From the NCBI GenBank assembly GCA_036873135.1, contig JAPTYO010000022.1, positions 3,716,979 through 3,780,978 of the forward strand: DNA of 64,000 bases, read 5' to 3'. Made by a program: the position numbers and the translations under genes. The stretch's first letter is position 1, and every line of letters starts with the position of its first letter. Shown here piece after piece: positions 10,101 to 18,305 of this stretch. Under the pieces are notes generated by a model that was not told where the DNA came from, made no database searches, and saw nothing but the letters and a program-made list of their open reading frames with translations. The DNA is from Clarkia xantiana subsp. parviflora. Lineage: Eukaryota; Streptophyta; Magnoliopsida; Myrtales; Onagraceae.

Positions 10101-12713
10101 GTTGGCAACTTGGCAATGGCCTTCGAGAGGATGAAGCTCCACCAGGTCCGCCTGAATCCAGCCAAATGTGCTTTCGGAGTCCATTCCGGGAAGTTCTTAG
10201 GCTTCATGGTGAGCCAGAGGGGGATCGAGGTGAATCCCGAAAAACTAAGGGCGATAGAGGAGATGCAGTCCCCGACCAATCATAGGGAGGTGCAAGTGCT
10301 GAATGGTCGGCTGGCTTCGATGAATCGCTTCTTATCCAAGGCCAGCGACCGGTCGATGCCATTTTTCAGTGTGTTAAGAGCCAACCGACAGTTCGAATGG
10401 ACTGCTGAATGTGAGGAGGCGTTCCAAGCGCTCAAACAACATCTCCGCGACCTCCCGCCACTTGCGAAGCCAGCTCCAGGCGAGCCGCTCTATCTTTATT
10501 TGGCTATTTCTTCGTTTGCAATAAGCTCTGTTCTAGTTAAAGCTGTTGAGGGCAATCAGATTCCTGTCTATTATGTAAGCAAGGCGTTTGCCAAGAGTGA
10601 AATGAATTACCCTCCGATTGAGAAGTACCTCTTTGCGTTGATTATTACTGCTCGAAAGTTACGGCCCTACTTCCATGCGCACGAAATTACGGTGTTGACT
10701 GATCAGCCACTTAAACACTTCTTGAACCGGCCCGATGCGTCGGGGAGACTAGTAAAGTGGGCCGTGGAACTTAGCGAGTTTCGAATTCATTTCGCTCCGA
10801 GAACAGCTATCAAAGGGCAGGCATTGGCCGACTTTATAGTTGAATCTACTATTCCCGATCCTGAGGCAACGGAAACAGTAGAGGGGGCAACCGGGAATAC
10901 TGAAGGGGTCCCGACGACAGGGCAGTTAGAACAGCCAAATAAGGAGAACACCTGGGAGTTGTACACTGATGGCTCCTCAAGCTCGGACGGATCGGGTGCG
11001 GGGCTCGTATTGATTCCGCCAGGCGGGGCGGAGCCACTTCGATATGCATTGGCCCTGACATTTAGAGCCACCAATAACGAGGCGGAGTATGAAGCCCTCA
11101 TAACGGGACTGAAAATCGCAAAAGGCACTGGAATTGAACATTTGCGGGTGAAGTGTGATGCAAGTTTGATTGTAAATCAGGTCCGAGGGCAATATGGAGC
11201 AAAGAACCCGATCATGAAGAAGTACCTTCAAGAGGCTCGGACCTTAAAGGAGAGCTTCAAAAGCTTTGATATCGAGGCAATTCCAAGGGAAGAGAATGTG
11301 GAGGCTGATGCCTTGAGCAAATTTGCCCTGGGGGCACCTTTGGAAGACAGTCGGAGGATACACTTCTTGGAGAAGGTGATTCTATCGACAACTGATCCAT
11401 CGGAGGTGTGCGCTATCGGAACGGGGTCAGAGGAGGAACCCACTTGGATGACCCCGATAATTGTGTACTTAACTACCGGGGCACTTCCTGAAGATAAAGT
11501 GGCAGCGGAGCGACTGCGACGAATGTCAATTAATTACGCGATGGTGGACAACCAGTTGTACAAAAAGGGTCTGCTTTCGACGCCCTTCTTGAAATGCGTG
11601 GCCGAACCCGATACGACTCGGATTCTGAGAGAATTGCATGAGGGAGTCGCAGCCTGTCACGAAGGCGCTCGATCTATCCTGAGGAAGGCGTTGAACTTGG
11701 GATATTATTGGCCTACGATGAATAAGGAAGCAACGGCGCTTGTTCGATCCTGTGACGCGTGTCAGAGATATGCTTCGAATATAACAGCCCCCGCCGCTGA
11801 TTTGATGCCCATTGGGAGTTCTTGGCCCTTCGCACAGTGGGGCATTGACCTGGTGGGACCCCTTCCGAAAGCAAAGAGCCAGTGCACACATCTGCTGGTC
11901 GCGATCGACTACTTCTCGAAGTGGATCGAGGCTAAGTCGTTAGCCAAAACAACAGCAGGACATATCATTAAGTTCCTTCAGACCCGAATTTTGTCGAGAT
12001 ATGGGGTGCCGAAGGTGATCATCAGTGACAATGGTCCTCCGTTTAATGGGGCCCAGTTGGAGAGGTTCCTAGACGAGTTCGGTATCGAGCATCGAACAGC
12101 ATCCGTCCACCACGCTCAGACCAATGGGCAGGTAGAGGCGGCCAACAAAATCGTGATGGAGGGCTTGAAGAAGAGGGTCTACGCTTTGGACGGAAAATGG
12201 CTGGACGAACTGGAGAACGTGTTGTGGGCGGTCCGAACGACACCCAAGCGGTCAGCAGGTGAAACCCCGTTTGCACTTGTTTATGGAACAGAGGCGGTCG
12301 CTCCCGTGGAAATCGCGGTGGCGTCCCATCGAACCAACAGCTATGAGCCCTCGACGAGTCCAGGAAGAGCCAGGATCGGACCTTTGACGAATGACGAAAC
12401 AAGGCGCCTGGAGTTATCCTTGCTAGAGGAAAAACGGCTGGAGGCCGACATAGCGCAAGCTCGGATGCGTTTGGCGACGGCCAGGTACTACAATCGGAAG
12501 GTCAAGTCGCGACAATTCTACGCAGGAGAACTGGTCCTACGACGGAATGAATTCGCCCTACAAGATCGGATTAACAAGATGTCCCCGAAATGGGAAGGGC
12601 CTTACAAGATCGTAGGCATGCCGGCCCCGAACGCTTACAAGTTAGAGGATCTCGACGGCAAGGTTTTAAGAAACACCTTTAGTGGTGAACATCTGAAGAA
12701 ATGCCATGTTTGA
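7116..12713 (+). CDS. gag-pol: Gag-Pol polyprotein, Tat lineage, intact (1865 aa)
   Basis: This is a single ORF with no internal stop. In order: Gag core (about 195-330); a knuckle of unusual spacing C456-x2-H459-x4-H464-x4-C469; an Arg/Ser-rich stretch (about 495-520); aspartic protease with IDGGS (D613); RT (about 870-1110) with YVDDML at 981; and the RT-linked RNase H (about 1126-1205). A second RNase H follows (D1285, E1324, D1348, D1398), then integrase with H1508/H1515/C1546/C1549 and D1578, D1638, E1674 in D,D35E spacing. No chromodomain is seen. The extra RNase H is a known mark of the Tat lineage. The protein copies element RNA into DNA and inserts it. The first ATG after the PBS was taken. 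Proteolytic release of Gag is inferred. Confidence 0.96.
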   Translation: MAGNRSQRSGKQVPATSNPPEDATQHQDLRDDGDSTRRDDTARRNNPPGGSRNETPSQNPELARVVAEAMPLFMEAMEALLDRREAARRQADLPPLPPRRDAPRRQMDDNLPPPPPLREQPMPPNPAPTENFVVDGPGPVQQRTIPLNGPLTADQVVKIVGICMGDQKPMMSELGSQETHPFVPRLIHTLAPPGLGIPKIDEYDGVADPVRHVQKHLTACIGRTPDEDVICALFPSTLGEKAMTWFYSLPTGCITCWKDMHQRFIAQYQGRRRLLKSVRTLHEVVQRPDESLAQYYQRYTAGMTELDEEISEGEAIRTFIKNLNPPYGSDLLHSVAAKKVWNMEALQARVKQQIDVQESKIAAGELAPPKGHEGKQLFKPLDNRHRKDSSEGSRSRGRSDRREDRRPTKRDNQREEFTPLNRPLKEVLAVMEKQGLARFPKKKEGEKLGSRTDRYCRFHRASGHDTDQCRELKKEIEKLIQRGKLKEFVGDSRCKPRSRSRSRSKSRSRSPRKRRSDAEPSEGPSGSRQKRIINVIHGGFAAGGDTSSSRERYANQVPVAVVLGKRSRSWTPKEEMEITFSAKDLEGVETPHEDALVVTLDVGGFEVKRILIDGGSSSDILFSDALEQMGKKKKDLREVNFPMVGICGTTSYPLGVITLPVWFGSGWKMEKRDVEFVVVESTGTYNAIIGRTTINPLMAVASTVHQKLKFPTENGVGEVKGDQVASRRCYVNATRRSRKEAMTVLQTDTDPREEFGRPAPMEDLKEVEIDGPERRVKIGSALSEEKAQELTALLKEFKELFAWSPSDMPGISRDVIEHELNIDPTIKPIAQKRRPMGTDKRIAIQQEVGRLLDAGFIREIRFQTWVANPVLVRKSNGKWRMCVDFRDLNKACPKDCYPLPRIDQLVDATSGHELLSFMDAYSGYNQIKMAKKDAPHTAFYADSEVFQYDVMPFGLVNAGATYQRMVNKLFGDMIGSTMEAYVDDMLVKSRRASDHVGNLAMAFERMKLHQVRLNPAKCAFGVHSGKFLGFMVSQRGIEVNPEKLRAIEEMQSPTNHREVQVLNGRLASMNRFLSKASDRSMPFFSVLRANRQFEWTAECEEAFQALKQHLRDLPPLAKPAPGEPLYLYLAISSFAISSVLVKAVEGNQIPVYYVSKAFAKSEMNYPPIEKYLFALIITARKLRPYFHAHEITVLTDQPLKHFLNRPDASGRLVKWAVELSEFRIHFAPRTAIKGQALADFIVESTIPDPEATETVEGATGNTEGVPTTGQLEQPNKENTWELYTDGSSSSDGSGAGLVLIPPGGAEPLRYALALTFRATNNEAEYEALITGLKIAKGTGIEHLRVKCDASLIVNQVRGQYGAKNPIMKKYLQEARTLKESFKSFDIEAIPREENVEADALSKFALGAPLEDSRRIHFLEKVILSTTDPSEVCAIGTGSEEEPTWMTPIIVYLTTGALPEDKVAAERLRRMSINYAMVDNQLYKKGLLSTPFLKCVAEPDTTRILRELHEGVAACHEGARSILRKALNLGYYWPTMNKEATALVRSCDACQRYASNITAPAADLMPIGSSWPFAQWGIDLVGPLPKAKSQCTHLLVAIDYFSKWIEAKSLAKTTAGHIIKFLQTRILSRYGVPKVIISDNGPPFNGAQLERFLDEFGIEHRTASVHHAQTNGQVEAANKIVMEGLKKRVYALDGKWLDELENVLWAVRTTPKRSAGETPFALVYGTEAVAPVEIAVASHRTNSYEPSTSPGRARIGPLTNDETRRLELSLLEEKRLEADIAQARMRLATARYYNRKVKSRQFYAGELVLRRNEFALQDRINKMSPKWEGPYKIVGMPAPNAYKLEDLDGKVLRNTFSGEHLKKCHV

Positions 12714-12840
12714 CAAATAAGTCGTCCGTAGAGGCGCGAAGATGTAATTAAGTCGCCCTGAGTGGTGCATGCTATGTTAAAGACATCAATCAATAAAGAG
12801 GTTACTTCTGATCAAAGTGTTCCTGAGTTGTTCTCGATAC
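12714..12840 (+). other. Spacer after gag-pol with AATAAA
   Basis: The short spacer resembles the sequence after pol in element A. It contains AATAAA at 12792-12797, a possible poly(A) signal for a shorter sense transcript ending before the antisense gene. Confidence 0.4.
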
Positions 12841-13440
12841 ATTAAAAAGCGTCATTGGACGTCCGAAAATCCTTAAGTTTTTAAGGTCCGATTAAAAAGC
12901 GTCATTGGACGTCCGAAAATCCTTAAGTTTTTAAGGTCCGATTAAAAAGCGTCATTGGACGTCCGAAAATCCTTAAGTTTTTAAGGTCCGATTAAAAAGC
13001 GTCATTGGACGTCCGAAAATCCTTAAGTTTTTAAGGTCCGATTAAAAAGCGTCATTGGACGTCCGAAAATCCTTAAGTTTTTAAGGTCCGATTATAAAGC
13101 GTCATTGGACGTCCGAAAATCCTTAAGTTTTTAAGGTCCGATTAAAAAGCGTCATTGGACGTCCGAAAATCCTTAAGTTTTTAAGGTCCGATTAAAAAGC
13201 GTCATTGGACGTCCGAAAATCCTTAAGTTTTTAAGGTCCGATTAAAAAGCGTCATTGGACGTCCGAAAATCCTTAAGTTTTTAAGGTCCGATTAAAAAGC
13301 GTCATTGGACGTCCGAAAATCCTTAAGTTTTTAAGGTTCGATTAAAAAGCGTCATTGGACGTCCGAAAATCCTTAAGTTTTTAAGGTTCGATTAAAAAGC
13401 GTCGTTGGACGTCCGAAAGCCTTAAGGTTCTTAGGGCCCG
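12841..13440 (+). repeat. Homogeneous 50-bp tandem array, 12 units, element B
   Basis: Units start every 50 bases from 12841. The first eleven are almost identical: one ATTATAAAGC variant at 13091, and GGTTCG for GGTCCG at the end of units 10 and 11. Unit 12 (13391-13440) is clearly diverged. Each unit contains two palindromes, GGACGTCC and CCTTAAGTTTTTAAGG. The array lies between the convergent ends of gag-pol and the antisense gene. Tandem repeats at this position are known for Retand-type elements. There are no spacers, so this is not a CRISPR. Confidence 0.97.
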
Positions 13441-13558
13441 ATAAAAGCGCTATGAAGAACATAATCGAAAAAGACAGTAATAAAAGGCTCGAAGGCCTAA
13501 GAGGTTCGATACAAGGGAGATAATGAGGAAGGAGTACGAAGACTTAAGATTTAACAAA

Positions 13559-16349
13559 TTAAACTCGGTCCTCGGGCGCTGAATCTTCAGAGGGCTTCGG
13601 AGGGGCAGGCTCAGAGGGATCGGTAGGAGGCTCGTCGGCGTCTTCGGAGGAGCTCTCCGACGGGAGGCTAAGGTACGTCTCTGCGGCTAGGCCGAGAGTC
13701 TTGGACTTCCTCAAGTCGATGGAGTCCCCGTAGGTTTCATTAAGCTCTTCGACAATATCAAGGATGGCATTCTGCAAATCTTCCTGACAATGTCTTGCCG
13801 CGTCCGCTTTGAAGTCCTCCGAGCTCCGATATTCTTCGCGGGCCTGGACCTTCGCGTTTGTTATTTGGGCGGAATGATCCGCCTTTGCCTCCTCTAGCTC
13901 CGCGATGGCCCTCTGCTTCTCAAGCTTCAGCCGCTCAGCAGTTTCTTGCAACGCTGCCTTATCGAAGGCAGCCTGGCTCCGATCCGCCAAGGCCGCTTGC
14001 TGCTCTCGCCTAAGCGAGCTCTCAAGGCTTAGAATTTGCCTTTGCTGGGATTGGGCCTCTTGAGCAAGCTTGGCCCTGACCTCCTCGGCCCGCTGCCTGT
14101 CCTCCTCAGCCTGTTGCCTAACCTCTTCGGCCCGCTCTTCGGCTCGCTTTTTACCCTCCTCCGCTCGGAGCCTTGACGCCTCGGAGGCAGCTAGGTCCTC
14201 CTGAAGCTTGGTCAAGCTCTCGAGGTTGGAGTTGGCCCGTTCTTGCTCCAACGCCTTCCGCAGAGACAGGATGTAGCCGAAGCAACGATCCTGGTCCGCC
14301 ATTTCCTGAGGGCAAAATATAGCTTAGTATCTAAAAATCGGAATACTTCCAGATGAATAAAAACCAAGTGTACCTACCTCTATCCGACGGACGGCCATTT
14401 GCCGGATGTCCGCCTCGATGTCCTCCTCGTCCAGCGAGAGGGGACGCCTCAGTGAGGGCGGGACCGAGCCCGACACCAGGTGCAAGGCCAGGTTCTTCTC
14501 CTGACACCCCCGATGTAGAGGAATCCCCTGAAGGGACTCCACCGGTCTCCAAGGCTCGGCGCGCTGCTCCGAGGAGAAGGCCTGGTAGTAGTCTCCATCC
14601 AAGGGGAATGGAGGTACTACCCGGCGAGCCCCCTCATCTTCACTTATTCGGACTTCGGGAGTCGCGCCCCTAACTGGTGGCGATGGCGGTGCGGGTGACG
14701 ATGGCGGCGTGACAGGGAGTGGAGATGCCTTCCTACCAGGTGACTTAGCAGGAGTCGACCTTGATTTTCCTCGGAGGATTAGGCCTTCCTCCTCAGCTTG
14801 ATCTTCGGAGGGAAAGTCCTCCAAGCTGGTCACCCGACCAAATTCACCACGGGCCTCCGTCGGGGCATCTTCCACCATCGGCTCCGCTGCAGGCACGGGG
14901 TCTGAGGCAGGTGCAGCAGAGGCGACATCCGCAGGACCTGCAGCGGGGCGAATAAGTCGAGGAATTAATTTGATATCGGTGTGCCAAATTAAACAACGCT
15001 CCATATATCTCTCTTGGCCGAAAAAGTCGTAATAACCCGTTTCGAGGACGTGTGGAGTTTCCCCTCGAAGGATATTCTTGACATCCCTGACCCGTCCTTT
15101 CATGTCGGAGGCTTGAAGGTCTTGAGGAACTAACTCTCTGTATCTTTTTATAGCACGAAAAACTGCCTTACCTCCTTTTTCGGAACGAACGCCGAAGGCA
15201 GTCCTGACCACGTCCGCGTTAGTCTGCCCCTCGGGTGTGGGGGCAGACCTTGGCGCCTCGGAGGTCTTCGCCTTCTTCCGAGACGGCCCCGATTGGGCAG
15301 AAACCTTCCGATGGGAGGACTTCTTCTTGCGCTTCAGCGAATGGGAGGCATCGGTATCCTCCTGAAACAGACGGGTGGTCAGCGATGATCGAGGGGCTGT
15401 AAGCAGAGGAAACAAGAAATAATTAGAAGATTACCCAGAGAATTACATTGGAAACACCGTCATGAACTTTTCCCCCGGCCTTGGGATCAATCAGCATAAT
15501 CCCAATTTCGATCCGCTGCTGATCAGTGACAGATGTGGCCTCGAAGGGCTGGTAACCCTCCTCCCAGCGACGGGCCTGGATAAGCATCAAGGCCCTCTTG
15601 GTCTGCTCCGACCATGAACGGAAGGGCACGGGGGGATCAGCTTCCACGACGGTCCTCGGCCACTCGATGGGACCAGGCTTGATGAAGAAGTATTGTTCCT
15701 TCCAGTTAGCATTGTCATTCCCCTTATCATGGATGATGGCTCGTTCTTTGCAGATCTTCCAGGACACCTTCCTGTCCCAACCCATCTCCTTATACTGCTC
15801 ATCGGTCCCCTCGGGTTGGCGGGGGGCAAAGGAGCAGATCCCATCCTTGTTACAGGACATCTTGTAGAGGATCCGCCAGAGCTCCAGGGTATAGCTCCAG
15901 TCCTCCTTATTGATATCACACCACACTTGGAAGGCAATCCATGTACGGATTGCGTGTGGAGAGAAGGTCGTAGGGTACGTCTTATAGTGGTTGCACAGCT
16001 CCACCCAACTCGGACAGAAAGGAAGTCGAATTCCCGCACGAATCTGCCCTGGGGAGATGAACACCTCATCTCCTTTGGGGAGCGTAATCCGGGCCTCGCG
16101 AGAATTGAATTGCTCATAGGGATAGCGGGCTCCGAAGGAGGATTCAAAGATACCACACTCTATACAAGCCCTATCGTAGCTAATAGGCGCAAGCATGTTC
16201 TTGAGATACTTGAAGACGAAAGGTTGGCCAACAGTAGCAGATCCCTCGGCTGAAAATCGTCGAGGGAAGGAAGGAGGGGAAAATTGAAACCTAAGAAAAC
16301 CAAAGATGAAAGGGAAAAGAGTAATAAGGTGAAGAACCTTACCAGACAT
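13559..16349 (-). CDS. Spliced antisense gene of element B (850 aa predicted)
   Basis: Predicted exons: 16349-16343 (ATGTCTG), 16249-15435, 15361-14378 and 14305-13559. All introns are GT-AG, and the joins keep one frame. The exon 2 product (MSAEGSAT...) resembles the plant 'putative gypsy-type transposon' family (Transposase_28-like), e.g. a region reading ISPGQIRAGIRLPF. Exon 3 adds a basic patch (SLKRKKKSSHRK) and a Pro/Ser-rich linker. Exon 4 is a long Arg/Glu/Ala-rich coiled coil with an acidic C-terminus. The function is unknown. A DNA- or RNA-binding coiled-coil protein is a guess. Copies in A and G keep the start, the first splice junction and a TATA box, which supports a real gene. 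The exon 3 acceptor was chosen because it alone keeps frame in both B and G. Confidence 0.78.
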
Positions 16350-16360
16350 GGTGGTTGACG

Positions 16361-16513
16361 TGATCGTGATCGGAAAATCTGGAAGCTGGAAACGCCGATG
16401 AAACCTTGAAGTGATCGTGATCGGAAAATCTGGAAGCTGGAAACGCCGGTGAAACCTTGAAGTGATCGTGATCGGAAAATCTGGATGCTGAAAACGCCGA
16501 TAAAACCTTGGAG
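16361..16513 (-). repeat. Three 51-bp repeats in the antisense 5' leader
   Basis: Units start at 16361, 16412 and 16463 with TGATCGTGATCGGAAAATCT. They lie between the antisense TATA box and ATG, and probably account for the longer leader in B (240 bases, against 120 in A and 169 in G). The long - strand ORF through this area is read-through of this leader. Confidence 0.85.
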
Positions 16514-16588
16514 TGAGAAGAATTAGGGTTCTTGGGATCGCAGAGAAGAAGAAGTAAGGGAAAAGTGAAACAATGTCTGGATTTAGGG

Positions 16589-16595
16589 TTTTATA
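16589..16595 (-). promoter_or_regulatory. TATA box for antisense gene, element B
   Basis: Read on -, the sequence is CTCTTATAAAACCCTAAATC, 240 bases upstream of the ATG. TATA boxes stand in the matching place upstream of the antisense genes in A and G. Confidence 0.6.
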
Positions 16596-16599
16596 AGAG

Positions 16600-17021
16600 A
16601 AGGAAGAGGGAACTGAAGAGGTGGGCAATCTGAGCCACAGAATTCAAAACGATTCAATCATAATCGTCCAAGGGGAAACGTGCTAATTCGACGAAGGCGA
16701 AACGGTTTTAATCTGAACCGTCAGGACGCATGGGACAGATAAGACAAGAGTAATGACGTACCGGGTGGTTGAAAAGTGCTTTTTCAGAAAGCAGGCATGC
16801 GGAACCCGAAAACGTTCCTTCACCTCCTATCAGCATTTAATGCTGGTCTGACCAAGAAAACCCCTCGAATTCAAACAGGGTCCCAAAGGATCTTGAAGAG
16901 ATCCAAGGCAAAGGCCTCCGACAGAAGTAGGGAAATGGCCTCCAGCGTCTCAGATAAAATCCCCCGACCGGGATGTGGAGGGGTCCGATATTGAAAGACG
17001 CGACGCACTATAAGTCCCTCA
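16600..17021. other. Non-coding spacer between antisense promoter and polypurine tract
   Basis: No ORF of note. It contains AATCTGAACCGTC and AAAGCAGGCATGC stretches with counterparts in A (about 4430-4570) and G (about 23590-23730). It probably holds upstream elements of the antisense promoter. Confidence 0.4.
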
Positions 17022-17036
17022 CGTCTTGGGGGCAAA
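17022..17036 (+). other. Polypurine tract of element B
   Basis: CGTCTTGGGGGCAAA directly precedes the 3' LTR start TGATGGGCC. Confidence 0.8.
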
Positions 17037-17684
17037 TGATGGGCCCTGGCGAAGGCCGTTAGGCCCCTTAACGATTGACAAACGGCGACTAGGCCTAGTG
17101 GGCTAAGAATTGGGCTGCTGGAAGGCTAAGGGCTCCGACGGAAGGAGGCCCCGATATTGAATGGCCCCGAGCAAGTATGGCTCCGATAGGGAAGAGCCCC
17201 GAAGATATCGGACCTGGACGTAGTCGGTCCCGATATGGGAGCTGACACCACTCCCCGACACCGAATCCTCAACGATGTAACTTGGGAGCCTCCGATAATG
17301 ATCGAGACTCGCCAGTAAGAGCCCAATCCCGGAAATCTCGCCATGATTACAATAGTGGTATAATGGGCGAGATATGTGGGATACGAATAACTGTACAAGA
17401 TACATGGCAAGATATACGGCGAGATATGTGGGATAATGGATCACAATCCAACCGCCTAATCAGGTAACTGGGATAGCCTTTCCTCTATAAAAGGAGGGAA
17501 GTTATTCCAGATTAGGGTTACGCTCTACACATACAAAAATATTGCTTGCTTGCTTTGTTGCTGCCGTACTTACGTTAAGCATCGGAGAGGGATTCTGGGC
17601 CACTGCCCTCTATTCCCCTTCTGCAGGATTGCGAGGAGCTAAGGAATCCGTCACCGTAACCGGAGCTCCTGCCGTGATCCAACA
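17037..17684 (+). repeat. 3' LTR of element B (648 bp)
   Basis: It is identical in length to the 5' LTR with five substitutions. It ends CCAACA and is followed by the TTATT duplication instead of a PBS. Confidence 0.97.
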
Positions 17685-17689
17685 TTATT
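17685..17689. repeat. Target site duplication TTATT, right of element B
   Basis: It matches 6397-6401 exactly. Confidence 0.93.
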
Positions 17690-18305
17690 GTTTGAATTTG
17701 CAGACATCGTCTTCTTCCTCCACCCAATCTTCATCGCACCAGCCACCATCTCCTCCGCCTTCACCAGCAGCCGCTGCCTCCCTCCGACGCTTGACTCCCC
17801 ACGCTACTCCGACCCCCGTCCACCACTGACCAAGGCGAGTCGCTGCGCCAGTCGTCTTCTTCGACCCATCTCTTACAGCAAGGTATGCTCTAGCATCACT
17901 TTTCCTTAATACCTCATGGTCAGCAGTAGATTTAGGTGCACAGATAATTCCAATCTGAGACCATATTTTGGTGCAGGTGAATTAGTTTAATTAGTCAAAA
18001 TTTGATGCCCCATTGATTCTCTGTATGTTTTTAGCGTGTTCTCTTCATGAGCTTCATGTTTTCTTCTTCATGGAATAGTGAGTATTAAACTAAAGACTGA
18101 TTCGTAGTATCCCAAGTGAATTGTTGTAATTAATTATGTTTGGGTACATGAGGTTTTCATTCTCGATTTTGATCTGGCTCCCTGAATGTTTGGATGTTGA
18201 AGTCCACGATTTTGGTTAGTAGATGATTATTTGTTAATACATTATTAATATTATTATAAAAATTAATGGAAAATAGTGAATAGAGTAGCAAAATGACGAT
18301 ATTAT
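17690..18305. other. Resumed target sequence, probably the rest of the element H LTR/leader
   Basis: This is the continuation of 6026-6401 after element B. A pyrimidine-rich stretch with CTTCTTCCTCCACCC is followed by CTTACAGCAAGGTATGC, which looks like a leader with a splice donor. After that it is AT-rich. No ORF could be assigned, and it ends where the minus-strand copia LTR begins. Membership of H is inference from position. Confidence 0.3.

Larger units (their letters stand above)
6402..17684 (+). mobile_element. Element B: complete Ty3/gypsy Tat-lineage retrotransposon (11,283 bp)
   Basis: It has two 648-bp LTRs (TGATGG...CCAACA), a TTATT duplication on both sides, a primer binding site and a polypurine tract. 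It carries one uninterrupted gag-pol ORF, a 12-unit tandem array and a four-exon gene on the other strand. I count five differences between the LTRs (about 0.8 %). At 1.3e-8 substitutions per site per year that is near 0.3 million years, so it is by far the youngest element here and may be competent. The layout of gag-pol, tandem repeat and antisense ORF before the 3' LTR is known for Retand-like members of the Tat lineage. Confidence 0.97.

Noticed and set aside
12841..13440. Regular repeats resembling a CRISPR array
   Set aside because: The units are contiguous 50-mers without spacers, and they lie inside a plant retrotransposon.
16350..16628. N-terminal extension of the antisense ORF
   Set aside because: The open frame comes from three 51-bp leader repeats upstream of the splice-supported ATG at 16349. 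The A and G copies lack the extension.
17542..17909. ORF running out of the 3' LTR of B into flanking DNA
   Set aside because: It is a chance fusion across the insertion junction, and the matching 5' LTR ORF ends differently.
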